Source: Siphonodentalium dalli (Eukaryota; Mollusca; Scaphopoda; Gadilida; Siphonodentaliidae). From it: a stretch of DNA of 64,000 nt. The stretch is taken from assembly GCA_032622095.1 (NCBI GenBank), contig CP136061.1, positions 191,154,369-191,218,368 of the forward strand, read 5' to 3'. Made by a program: the position numbers and the translations under genes. This document shows positions 1 to 9,600 of the stretch, piece by piece; position 1 is the stretch's first letter; each line of letters starts with the position of its first letter. The notes under the pieces were generated by a model, which saw only the letters and a program-made list of their open reading frames with translations, searched no databases and had not been told where the DNA came from.

Positions 1-124
1 CTACCGCTTGGTGCTGCTGCTGTGTGTGTCGGTTGACAAACTCAGTGTGCTTAGATTGTACATGTCTTTTCAAATCATGGTTCCGCCCATACTCACTAGA
101 ACAAATTGAACACTGGTGATTTAT
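1..124 (-). CDS. C2H2 zinc-finger coding fragment, cut by window edge
   Basis: Read on the minus strand, positions 124 to 1 are open and encode a canonical Cys2His2 finger: CSIC, a 12-residue spacer containing EYGRNHDLKR, then HVQSKH (C-x2-C-x12-H-x4-H). It is followed by a His/Gln-rich stretch (RHTQQQHQ) that runs off the left edge. A stop codon lies just upstream of the open stretch (125-127) and there is no in-frame ATG, so this is either an internal exon, with a possible AG acceptor near 114, or a gene or transposon remnant. C2H2 fingers bind DNA or RNA, but the target cannot be inferred. The finger spacing is convincing. Gene structure and whether it is expressed are unknown. Confidence 0.45.
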   Translation of the reverse strand, partial: MNHQCSICSSEYGRNHDLKRHVQSKHTEFVNRHTQQQHQAV

Positions 125-207
125 TTATACTTGACTAAAATATCTCGGGTATATGGCTTTCCTTTATACAAATGTTCCTTATAACCTAAAATCTGTCCTG
201 TAGTGAC

Positions 208-290
208 GTCATTGTGGCGGCGGCGTTTTGCGGCGGAGTTTGCGGCGGTGGCGTTTTGCGGTGGCAGCGTTTTGCGGCGTTTTTCCGTCC
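208..290. repeat. GC-rich GGCGGCGTTTTGCGGCG minisatellite
   Basis: Short irregular repeats of GCGGCGGNGTTTTGCGG lie in an AT-rich setting, about 290 bp upstream of the PC4-like gene. They could be part of a GC-rich promoter or a simple minisatellite. Confidence 0.6.
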
Positions 291-337
291 TGCACTTTTA
301 ACTCGTAAATTTACTGAACAATGAATAAAGGGGTTTG

Positions 338-560
338 AATGGCTAAGTACGATGTATAGACATGACTCATACGTGATTCATCCAATGGTGAAAAAGGCAG
401 GTCTGAACACGTTACGAAAACGAGCTTCGATTGGCTAAGTATGATGTATAGCCAGGACTCATACGTGTAAATTCTATTTTTAGACATGACCGAATAAAGG
501 GATATGATTGGCTAATAGTATGCATAAATAAGAGGCAGTTTGAATAAGGGTGTCATTAGT
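338..560 (+). promoter_or_regulatory. Promoter of the PC4-like gene: CCAAT-type repeats and TATA box
   Basis: Two direct repeats (about 338-379 and 427-467) share GGCTAAGTA-GATGTATAG and GACTCATACGTG, the second preceded by an inverted CCAAT box (ATTGGCT). A third ATTGGCT lies at 507-513, followed by a TATA-like CATAAATA at 523-530. About 50 bp later comes the first ATG of the PC4-like ORF (580). CCAAT plus TATA plus a short leader is the layout expected of a compact, strongly transcribed intronless gene. The transcription start is inferred, near 550-560. Confidence 0.55.
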
Positions 561-579
561 CGAATAACATTCGGTGAAC

Positions 580-1041
580 ATGGACGTATATAAACATCAG
601 AAATTCGTAACTGTCAATGACTTCAAAGGTCATAAAATACATATAAGAAGATTTAATGATGGAATATTTCCTGACAAGTATGGCGTTGCTTTGGACAGAG
701 ATGAATGGTACAATATGAGTTCATTCTTAGATGACATTAAAGAAGCCATATCAGAGAAACGTTCGGTGGAATATCATATAGGGAGTGACTGGTATCTATG
801 CTACTCGAGTGACTATGGATTAATACACGTCAGAAGATTCTATAAAAATGATGCTGAAATGAAACCATCGAAGCATGGATTTATTTTAAGTGAGACTGAA
901 TTTGACATTATTCATTCTATCAAGAATGACATTTCTAACGCTATTCCAGGATGGGAGAGCTTCGTGCCTTGCTCATTTTCGCACGGAAACCAAGAGAGTT
1001 ATATGACTTGTACAAAATGTTGTGGATCTATGGCTGAATAA
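580..1041 (+). CDS. Tandem PC4-like (p15 coactivator) ssDNA-binding domain protein
   Basis: An intact single-exon ORF of 153 aa starts at the ATG at 580; an in-frame GTG six bases earlier is not a plausible eukaryotic start. It holds two copies of a PC4/Sub1-like domain. Residues about 8-56 contain FKGHKIHIRRF, then KYGVALDRDEWYNM. Residues about 70-122 contain GLIHVRRFYKND, then MKPSKHGFILSETEF. The pattern basic strand, R-R-F/Y, K-x-G-(I/V/F)-x-L, then an acidic/aromatic helix is the PC4 C-terminal fold. That fold binds single-stranded DNA and usually dimerises, so a tandem copy could form an intramolecular dimer. The tail carries four Cys (PCSF and TCTKCC), possibly metal-binding. The stop codon overlaps an AATAAA. 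Canonical PC4 has one such domain. A transposon or viral origin is possible but unproven. Family assignment is moderately strong; function is inferred. Confidence 0.75.
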   Translation: MDVYKHQKFVTVNDFKGHKIHIRRFNDGIFPDKYGVALDRDEWYNMSSFLDDIKEAISEKRSVEYHIGSDWYLCYSSDYGLIHVRRFYKNDAEMKPSKHGFILSETEFDIIHSIKNDISNAIPGWESFVPCSFSHGNQESYMTCTKCCGSMAE

Positions 1042-1042
1042 A
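1037..1042 (+). terminator. AATAAA polyadenylation signal overlapping the stop codon
   Basis: AATAAA overlaps the GAA-TAA end of the PC4-like ORF and is followed within 40 bp by T/G-rich sequence. If used, the 3' UTR would be only about 20-30 nt. Confidence 0.5.
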
Positions 1043-1206
1043 TATGTATAATGCTATTATTGTATTATTGTAATACCCATTCGTGCCTAAAGATGTGACC
1101 ATGAAGTTAGGATGTATGTTATAGTTCACTATTGATCCGAAAAGGATTTACTAATAATGCACATTTTAATGCAATATATTTCTAACACGTTTCATTATAA
1201 TACCAG

Positions 1207-2016
1207 TTAACCTAATAGTGCAGCGGCCAAATCGAAAAAGAGCTCTAGTTTTCGAGATACCCCTACCCACGGTAGAACAAGTTAAAACTAACTTTTTTTA
1301 AAGGAGAAATATATACTCTTTACGAAAATGATAGTGAAAAATAACGGAATTGGTGGTGGCTATTCTCAAATTGACGATGAAGGATACCCACCAGTGACTT
1401 TTCTCAGAAATTAACGATTTTGGTAAAGTGAGCCCTGCGGCTATGTCCTAAGTTATTTGCCCACATTGTTTGTGTTAAAATGACTACAGCGTACCATATT
1501 TGTACCTGATGTGCAAGAAGTGTTGGTTAATTTGGATTTTCGTGCCATTTAGAGCCGAAACATTTATTTTTTGTTGAAAAATCACTCTTTTTCAAAACAA
1601 TTATATTTTTCGAACATTATCATTCAAACGTATATTGCAATAATATTGAAATATTTAGGTCATATGGTGTAGTAGTTATCTACCAAGCATATGAAGAAAG
1701 AAGTTAACAACAATTTTGAATGGTTTGCGAGATATTGGATTTTAGCTACCCCCCCCCCCCCCCCCCCAAACACGTTTTTGGTCGAAAAAAAATACATATT
1801 TTTGATAATGTCATTACAAACATTTTTGAATTGATCTGAATGGGACCCAATATGAATATTGTATTGAAAGTGTTGTCCAGAGATGCCGTTTAATCGATTA
1901 CAGATGTGTTCAGGCTTTCATACCCCCAGTTACAACAACAACAAGTATTTTATTGATAACAGTTAATTTTGCATGCATTAACATCGATGTTAAGTACTAA
2001 AACCTTTATTATAAAC
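1207..2016. repeat. Left inverted arm of foldback element
   Basis: About 810 bp, pairing with 5232-6019. It includes a poly-C tract (1750-1767) that in the right arm is only a short GGGGGAGGGG, so the homopolymer expanded after the arms diverged. The inner end has the palindrome ACATCGATGT. Confidence 0.75.
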
Positions 2017-2229
2017 AACTTCGTGAAAAGCATTGAAACCCTGCTGAGCGCAAAATTTACCACCTCCAGATCGTCTGCAATCTCACGGCGACGGGCGTAT
2101 CAATGACGAAAACAACATTATCTGTGTAGCATTCCGTCCAATCAGCTCCAACGAAACTATGTGTATATCATTGTATCCAATCAGTTCCAACTGGATTACA
2201 TCCTAATTTTCCCCACACAGTCTGCCTTC

Positions 2230-4800
2230 CAGATAAATTGTTTACTCCGGATAGAACTACCACATACTTATATATCGCATAGTTTCGGCCACAATATATG
2301 TTGATATTGAATTCATAATCCCTTCAGTACATGATGTGTTCAAGACCTCAAATAGGGTAGGGGTACATACAACAGTGAACATTTGCCAGCCGCTTGTTGT
2401 GGAGTGCCACATGATGCAGACTTTCTGGAACCAACACATATGTATATTCTGATAAAAACTAACCTTTGGTCAAGCCCTCAATTAATATTGGGGTCATATC
2501 ATTTCACCATGTGGTGTCTTCCAAGATTTCAAATAAAGTAGGGGTCCTCAAAAATATTCCTTTCTTATTTCCAGTCACTTTTCGTTAAGTGCTCATTCTT
2601 TCAGAACCCAAATCCATATATTTACATTGTTTACGTCCTTGTTCAATTAACTCGCCATTGTCCATACACGCAGTCAATGATGATATCGTTCCAATCCGTG
2701 GTGTGTTCTAGTCTTCAAATTAATTGGGAAGGGGGTAATACAAACATTGAAAAATCGCATTATTTATTTTTCAGTCGCTTTTTGTAAAGTGTCCCTGACT
2801 ATTGGGTATTAACCCATCTATAACAATTGTGTATTTATTTATAGAATAGCCATTTGTCCATATCGTCGTTTGACCATGAGGGCACATCCATTCAGTTCGT
2901 GGTAGGTTCAATGGTTTACATGGGGTAGGGGTCCCTTAAAATTCGCCTTCATCGTTTGCCATCTGCTTTGTGTAAGGTGCCACGGTGTTCTCGCGAACGG
3001 CGGGCTCGCGAGACCTTTGCCATTCGGCCACAATCTCGGGTAATATGGATAGCTTATGCCTTGAGCTAGTGTTGTGTTCAAGACTTCAGATAGGGATGGA
3101 CTCCCCTGAGGGTAAAATTTAGCCCTTTCATTTGCTGACCATTAGTTGTAAAGTGCCATAGGCTATCGGGAACCATCTCATCCACAACAGATTCGTATTG
3201 CCAGATAATAATCCCATTTGTCCACAACTTCAGTTAACATTGAGAGCATATCATTCTGTTAAGACTTCAAGTTGGATAGTGTGGTCCTCAAGACATAGAA
3301 AATTCGCCTTCTTGTTTGCCAGCCGCTTTTTTAAAAGTGTTCCAGGATTTCGAGGGAACCAAATCACCCATATATCAATTAATAATTCCATGACAGCAAT
3401 ACCTTTCGATCACACACTCAGCTAAGTATGAGAGAATATAACTTCAGTTCATGCTCTGATCAAGATATTAAATGGGTTAATGGCCCCCCCCCCAAAACAG
3501 TGAGTATTCGCCTTTCTCTTTCATCAACAACTTTTTGTAAAGTGACCCAGACATTCAAGACCCTGGTATACTATACGCTTTATATAGCGTCCATTTCTCT
3601 ACACACGCATTTGATAATGGGAGCACATCCTTTCGGTTCATTGTGTGTCCCAAGACTGCAAATGGGGTAGTGTGGCCCAACACATTACATTTCGTATTTG
3701 CCAGCCGCCTTATCGAAGTGTTCCAGGATTTCGATAACAAAACCACCCATACAAATTGTAAATAATACATGAGAGCATATATATTCGGTTCAGTGTGTGC
3801 TAAAGAGTTTAGAAGGGTTATGGGTACCCAAAACAGTGAGATTTCGCCTTCTCTTTGCTAGCCACTTTTTGTAAAGTGCCCAGACATTGGGAAGCCAGCC
3901 AACCCACCCATCGTGCAATGAAGAGGTATATTTCCTGAATTACATACCATTTGTCCACACCCCAGTTAATATTGAGAACATGTCCATCCATTAGTGTGTT
4001 TAAGACTTTAAATGGGGTAGGATGCTCAAAGAAAATATTCAGCTTTGGTTTTTGCCAGCCGCCTTTTGTAAAGTACCCTAGGATTTGGGAACCAAACTAC
4101 CCATATAACATGTATATTCCCTGATAGCACTACTTTTCGTTCACATTGATTTAATAATAAAAGCAGGAATATTCGGCGCATGGTGTGTTCAAGAGTTTAA
4201 ATGGGCATATAAAGGGGTCCCACAAAACAAAAATATTCGCCTTTGGAGTTTGCCATCCGATTTTCGTAAAGTGCTAAAGGCTTTCGGGATCCAACCAATC
4301 CATCCATCAACACCATGTATGCGCCCCGATATTACTATTTTTGCCCACATCCTCAGTTAATATTTACAGCAATCATTTCATTTCGTGAGTTGTTCAACTT
4401 TAACACTTCAATTGTGTAGGGGGGCCTAAAACAGCAAATTCGTCTTTCTTATTTATCAGCCACTTTGTGTAAAGCGACACATGCACAACCCATCCATACA
4501 AATTATGTATTCTCTGGTAGAACTACATTCCCGTCACACTCTCGGTTAATATAGAGAATTAGAGATCATATAGCTTAAATTCGATCGTATTGCGTTGAAG
4601 TCTTTAAATTGGGTAGAGTGTTCTTGAAAAATATAGCAAATTCGCCCTTCATATTTGCCAAGCAAAGTGCCACACTGTTTCGAGAACATACCAATCCATA
4701 AACATTGTATATTTCCTTATGTAATTGTCCTTTATAATTACATGATTCTTAATACTGAGATCATATTTTGTTCAGTTCGTGGTGTGTTCAGGGCGTCTAA
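2230..4800. repeat. Degenerate ~190-bp tandem array, 13 units
   Basis: A landmark resembling TTTGCCAGCCGCTTTTTG followed by TAAAGTGCC recurs near 2384, 2569, 2769, 2955, 3131, 3315, 3520, 3697, 3854, 4051, 4249, 4451 and 4653, a spacing of 157-205 bp. Each unit also carries versions of GTGTTCAAGACTTCAAATGG, GGTAGGGGTCC, AACCCATCCATA and TTTGTCCACA. Units are heavily diverged, so the array is old. No coding potential seen. Confidence 0.75.
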
Positions 4801-5231
4801 TAGAGCGGGGAGAAACAATGATTTTGTTCTGTATGATTATGTTAGTCTATATTATGTGTCGTTTAGAACAAATACTTCAGTTGCTCAAATTCGATATGTG
4901 TTATAATATAAAATTACATGTCATAAATAAAATATTGTGTTGTTGTTGTAACTGGTGGTTTAATTGGAAACCTGAGGTCATCTAAAACCAGACTCGCGGT
5001 GTCTACGGATCAGGTTTTCATCACACGAATAATGATTAGATGCTCATTAGAATAATTTAGAAAGGTCTGTCTTGTTATCATAAATAATTAGTTTTTCTAC
5101 CAAATCGCGTCCGGGGGAGCGGTCCTAATTCCAATATCTTGAAAACCGTTGACAATTTATGTCAAATTATTTCTACTTGTGATGTCCAGATAACTACTGA
5201 GCCATATGAATTATATATTTGGTCACGTATT

Positions 5232-6019
5232 GTTTATAACAAAGGTTTTAGTACTTAACATCGATGTTAATGCATGCAAAATTAACTGTTATCAATAAAA
5301 TAATTGTTGTTGTTGTAACTGGGGGTCTGAAAGCCTGAACACATCTGTAATCGATTAAACGGCATCTCTGGACAACACTTTCAGTACAAGATTCATATTG
5401 GGTCCCATTCAGATCAATTCGAAAATGTTTGTAATGTCATTATCAAAAATATGTATTTTTTTCGACCAAAAACGTGTTTGGGGGAGGGGTAGCTAAAATC
5501 AAATATCTCGCAAACCGTTCAAAATTTTTTTAAACTTTTTTCTTCATCTGCTTGGTAGATAACTACTACACCATATGGACTAAATATGTCAATAGTATTG
5601 CAATATCCGTTTGAATGATAATGTTCGAAAAATATAATTGTTTTGAAAAAGAGCGATTTTTCAACAAAAAATAAATGTTTCGGCTCCAAATGGCACGAAA
5701 ATCAAAATTAACCAACACTTCTTGCATATCAGGTACATATATGGTATGTTGTAGTCATTTTGACGCCTACAACGTGGGCTAATAACTTTGGATATAGCCG
5801 CAGGGCTCACTTTACCAAAATCGTTAATTTCTGGGAAAAGTCACTGGTGGGTATCGTTCATCGTCGATTTGAGAATAGCCACCACCAATTCCGTTATTTT
5901 TCACTATCATTTTCGTCTACAGTGTATATTTCTCCTTCAAAAAAAGTTGGTTTTAACTTGTTCTACCGTGGGCAGGGGTACCCGACCACTTTTGGCGTTT
6001 GGCCGCTGTACTATAAGAG
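5232..6019. repeat. Right inverted arm of foldback element
   Basis: Reverse complement of 1207-2016 with scattered mismatches and indels. The outer end matches up to about 6015-6019 (GGCCGCTGTACTATAAG), after which similarity to the left flank stops. Confidence 0.75.
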
Positions 6020-6162
6020 ATATATAGAACATTTCTCGACTGGCCCTTAATCGGTGAGTTAATGGACATCAGGCAAGTTCAAAATGAGAGCCGTAATATG
6101 CATGTATTCAACTAAAAACATGCTTTGCCCTTTTAAATACAAGTTCACATGCACCGCATAAG

Positions 6163-6262
6163 AATTTACCATACAAATGACAACCGGCATTGATTGGATA
6201 TTTACTATACAAATTACAACCAGCATTGATACAGAATTTACTACGGAAATAACATTTAACCA
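6163..6262. repeat. 36-bp minisatellite, three copies
   Basis: Units beginning near 6165, 6201 and 6237 share TTTACTATACAAAT and ACAACCAGCATTGAT, with a constant 36-bp spacing. The rest of 6020-6600 shows no gene. Confidence 0.6.
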
Positions 6263-6605
6263 GCTTTCTGCGTGCATACACGGTTACAATTAAGCGATCG
6301 ATAATAGCAATTGATATCGGGGATTTATTATCTAAAGGCGACAATTGTAATCTACAACACACGCGTGTCTGCGATAAACAATAATATTCAAATGGGGAAA
6401 GTCGAAAGTATTTTATACGGAAAATTGGGCAATATTGCTTGAATAGTGAGTAACATTGTTTACAATAACATTGTAATGACATTTAAGGGCCTATATAAAT
6501 GGCTTACTAATATACTTTCTATAAATAAAGACATACCTTATAATACGTTGTGAGCATCCGAAATCACGAACTGTAATAACATTGTTGTGATAAATAAGCC
6601 TCTTA

Positions 6606-8410
6606 TATGAAAATATATCGTTCCAGAATGTTCCATGTCAGTCATTTCTGGCAGTCGTTTTTGATTGATTCCCTTATCATTTCTGGATATGATAATGACA
6701 AATTATGGCGGGATTCCATTGTTCTCAGACGCGTGGCGTGGGTCAGAGGCGTGGTTCCGTGTTGAATAATGGTTACAATATAGCGTGGGTACTCAGGGGG
6801 GGGGGGGCGGAAATAAATTTCAGGCACGTATGGCATTTTTTCCCTTTCGATCATTTTTTGTACCCACCCACCCCCACCGCCAAATTTTTTTCCGTTTTCG
6901 GCAGTTTTTTCGGACCATTTTTTGACACCCACCACCCCCTTTTAACACTAAAACAGAGATTTGCGGGGGGAAATTCACTGTAAACAGCTGTATATGAATT
7001 TCTGTGCATACTATTTATCATGGATGTTAACATGGACATGTAAATAGGAATGAGTCATTTTGAGGTCATTCGGCCAAAAAAACATGGCTGCCAGCGGCCA
7101 TCTTGGATTTCAAAATTTGCAACAAAATACAACACGATAACTGCCTGCAGTCAGTTTACAGTTAGAATTACATTATTTCTCTCATTCAAAGTGGGTTTGA
7201 AGCCCAACTCATTGCCAAAACACTAAAAAAAAAACAGGATTTTTTTTTTTTAGTTGCGGAAAAAATTGCTTGTTGGTGGCTTTGACCACCCACCCACCCC
7301 GGCATACGTGCCGGAATTTTTTTTCACCCCCCCCCCCCCTGTGGTACTCGGAATAAATTAGTCAAGAGCATGGTTCCATCGATGGCTGGATGTGATTGGC
7401 ACGCGTTCCAGCCAGGTGTGGGATTCTCCGACGCGTGGGGACATATTGATTCCATTGTTGTCAGGCGCGTGTGTATATGGTTCCATCATAGGCACTCGGT
7501 GAAAACAGGTGTGGGACGCGTGGTCAGAATAAATTGATAGTGATTCCATTGTTTGAGGCGCGTGGGTACATGGTTCCATCATTGGCACCCGGTACAACCA
7601 GGTGTGCGGTTCTCAGACGCGTGGCCACGCTGAATAAATGAATAGCGATTGCATTGTTCTCAGGCGTGTGGGTACATGGTTCCATCATTGGAACGCTGTC
7701 CAGACACGTGTGAGACACGTGGCCCCCTGAATACATTAATTCCATTGTTCGCAGGCGCGTGGGCACGTGGTGTTCCGGATGCTTCCAATAGCGTTGCCCC
7801 AATAAGGAGGAGTTTCATTGTCCTATTAGATAATTAAGAAGGAGCGACATTAATTAATTAGAACATTCTGTGGCTATATCGATTGTGATCATTTCCGGTT
7901 GGCCCATTGTTGTTGATTCCAGAACATTCTGTGACTGTATCGATTATGTAGGAATCGCGCGCCATTCGACAAGCGCTTAAGGGCCAGCGGAAATAAGAGA
8001 GTGGTGTGGTATACAAACGCCGATTTAACAGTACGTTTATATTTAGAGCTCTTAGGTAAAACAAAAACCGCGCGCCGCCCCTTCCCCTCCCCTTTTTCGG
8101 TTCGGGGGTTTTTTTCGTCCAGGGAAATTATTTTTTGTCCTAATTTTGTTGTCTTCCGATGCTCATTCGTTATTTTGTCAACCATCGCCCATAGACTATC
8201 CCATCCATCGCTCATTATAAGCATTTTATATGAAAACTATATCATTCCAGAATGTTCCATGACATGCTTTGTCTTCGATTTCTTGGCTATTGTTTAGTAT
8301 AATCTGTGGCTGTATCGATTGATCACATTTCCGGTTGGCCCATTGTTGTCGATTCCAGAACATTCTGTGACCATATCGATTGAGTAGGAATCGCGCGCCA
8401 TTCGTCTAGG
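6606..8410. repeat. Direct-repeat block (two diverged copies of a ~110-bp module plus GTTCCAT array)
   Basis: A module with CATTTCCGGTTGGCCCATTG, CCAGAACATTCTGTGAC and GGAATCGCGCGCCATTCG occurs at 7861-7975 and again at 8296-8405. ATCATTCCAGAATGTTCCATG-like sequence occurs near 6613 and 8230. Between them is a ~100-bp tandem array (about 6710-7790) with TGGTTCCATC near 7371, 7479, 7571 and 7677 and repeated GACGCGTGG / GGCGCGTGG. No ORF here looks coding. Confidence 0.6.
6794..7341. mobile_element. hAT-like MITE with CAGGGG(n) termini, inside a tandem array
   Basis: The left end is CAGGGGGGGGGGGCGG followed by AAATAAATTTCAGGCACG. The right end, reverse-complemented, is CAGGGGGGGGGGGGG then TGAAAAAAAATTCCGGCACG. 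This gives TIRs of about 40 bp around a pure G tract. The flanks TGGGTACT (left) and TGGTACT (right) look like a target-site duplication with one indel. CAGGGG termini and an ~8-bp duplication are hAT features. There is no transposase. The interior has long A/T runs and CCCACCCACCCC blocks shared with 30.06-30.16, 42.6-42.73 and 43.43-43.7 kb. Confidence 0.65.
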
Positions 8411-8499
8411 AACACAGTGGGGCGGAGTTTGGTGTACAATAGGTCCCATCGTAAGACAATAGGGCTAGACAATAGGTGACAAAGGACCCATAGACGCAG

Positions 8500-8622
8500 C
8501 GTGGAACCTTTAGAAATGGGAGGGGTTTAAGACACGCTCCCTTTAGCCCCCTACAGACCCCGTGGAACCTTTAGAAATGGGAGGGGTTTAAGACACGCCC
8601 CCTTTAGCCCCCTACAGACCCC
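8500..8622. repeat. 61-bp tandem duplication
   Basis: Two nearly identical units at 8500-8560 and 8561-8622 (CGTGGAACCTTTAGAAATGG ... CTTTAGCCCCCTACAGACC) differ by about one base. Confidence 0.8.
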
Positions 8623-8635
8623 CTATCATCACTGT

Positions 8636-8638
<3 letters not shown>

Positions 8639-8701
<63 letters not shown>
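8639..8701. repeat. (TA)n microsatellite
   Basis: An uninterrupted TA run of about 31 repeats. The minus-strand open frame through it (poly Ile-Tyr) is an artefact. Confidence 0.95.
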
Positions 8702-8705
<4 letters not shown>

Positions 8706-9082
8706 TTGATATCTTTAGCCGTATGGGTCTGGTCTAATAGGAAGTTCTTATCAATATGATAACCCGCACTCCCCTTATACGCCGTCCCTATATATGTGCC
8801 TGCTTCGTATATTAGAGGTGCATAAATAGTAACGGCGTATAATGGCAGTGTGTTTGGGGGAAGTAGAGCGCTGTTCGTGCCCACGTGGCCTCTGGTAATT
8901 GACGCTACTTCGAAGCGCCCGTGCGATTTGTCTGTTGTGAGTTGAGTGTGCCTAACAATGGGGTAATCATTGAACTATTCCTTCGCCAGCCTTGGGAATC
9001 GCCAGCCTTGGGAATCGGTGTGCTTTACCAAAAATCAGGGAACGATTGCAACAATGGGATTGTGCTCTAATTATTATTATTA

Positions 9083-9088
9083 TTTATT
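9083..9088 (-). terminator. Poly(A) signal of ninjurin A
   Basis: TTTATT on the plus strand reads AATAAA on the minus strand, about 46 nt past the ninjurin A stop codon at 9135. Confidence 0.55.
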
Positions 9089-9134
9089 GAAGAAGGGGTT
9101 AATTGTTCAGAGATGTGTGGTGCAGTATTCTGAA

Positions 9135-9473
9135 TCAACAATTCTCCTTCACATCAAATGCTACTATGAACAAGTTGACAATAATAATTGCCATGGCAAT
9201 GGCCGTACATGCGCTGTTCAGAGCCATCACTCGTCGGGGGATTTGTTTCTTTATGTCCGTCGTGCCCAAGATGAGAAGAATAGCACCGGATGTTATTTGA
9301 AGTAGCAGAGAAATAATTAGGAACACAAGCACTGCATAGTAGTAATCGTGTTTAGTTCCGTAGGAAATGATGTCTCTCAGTTGCTTGCTGTTAGTCGTCA
9401 GTAATGCTATGTCCATAAACCCCTTCGCCATACTTTTCTGAGTTTCGTATGAATTGTGTTGAGCATTCCGTGA
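9135..9473 (-). CDS. Ninjurin A, exon 2 (core domain)
   Basis: The minus-strand exon begins at 9473, straight after a strong acceptor (TTTTCTGTTTCAG), and ends at the stop at 9135. It encodes 112 aa. The ninjurin core is clear: an amphipathic segment AKGFMDIALLTTNSKQLRD, a first membrane helix (YYAVLVFLIISLLLQITSGA), a short loop (TTDIKKQIPRR) and a second membrane helix ending in VNLFIVAFDV. Human NINJ1 has the same layout. NINJ1 assembles into filaments that rupture the plasma membrane during lytic death, and ninjurins were first described in adhesion. The QKS before the amphipathic helix keeps the Lys aligned with the second Lys of the NINJ1 KKS motif. Exon 1 is at 25175-25225, making 129 aa. 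The intron is about 15.7 kb and full of transposons. Paralogue-specific function is unknown. Confidence 0.92.
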   Translation of the reverse strand, partial: SRNAQHNSYETQKSMAKGFMDIALLTTNSKQLRDIISYGTKHDYYYAVLVFLIISLLLQITSGAILLILGTTDIKKQIPRRVMALNSACTAIAMAIIIVNLFIVAFDVKENC

Positions 9474-9514
9474 CTGAAACAGAAAAGCAAAAGTCCTTAA
9501 CTAATATTTTACTC

Positions 9515-9600
9515 AACAATTATACCCAACACCAGAGTCGTTATTTGGTGGGAGAATCTGGATTCAGATTACGGATTAGTCCCCGTACGACGTGGTTCGG
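9515..9600. repeat. Left member of an inverted pair (with 12601-12680)
   Basis: CAGAGTCGTTATTT and GAGAATCTGGATTCAGATTA recur in reverse complement at 12601-12680. The two may be termini of a 3.2-kb element into which later repeats inserted, or just dispersed repeats. 9600-9720 has further GTAATC / GATTACG repeats. 9720-10470 shows no gene. Confidence 0.4.

Larger units (their letters stand above)
1207..6019. mobile_element. 4.8-kb foldback element with ~0.8-kb inverted arms
   Basis: The left arm (1207-2016) and right arm (about 5232-6019) are long diverged inverted repeats. Examples: the left AGTGCAGCGGCCAAA against the right TTTGGCCGCTGTACT, and a shared inner end AAGTACTAAAACCTTT. Between the arms lies a degenerate tandem array and no transposase ORF. 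Long inverted arms with internal tandem repeats are the architecture of foldback (FB-like) non-autonomous DNA transposons. Superfamily and target duplication could not be determined. Long open frames in the right arm (5760-6050) are not coding-like. Confidence 0.75.

Noticed and set aside
5760-6050. 96-codon plus-strand open frame
   Set aside because: Lies wholly in the right arm of the foldback element and is broken in the left arm; no domain.
8612-8884. 90-codon minus-strand open frame
   Set aside because: Mostly Ile-Tyr repeats from the (TA)n microsatellite; no coding signal outside it.
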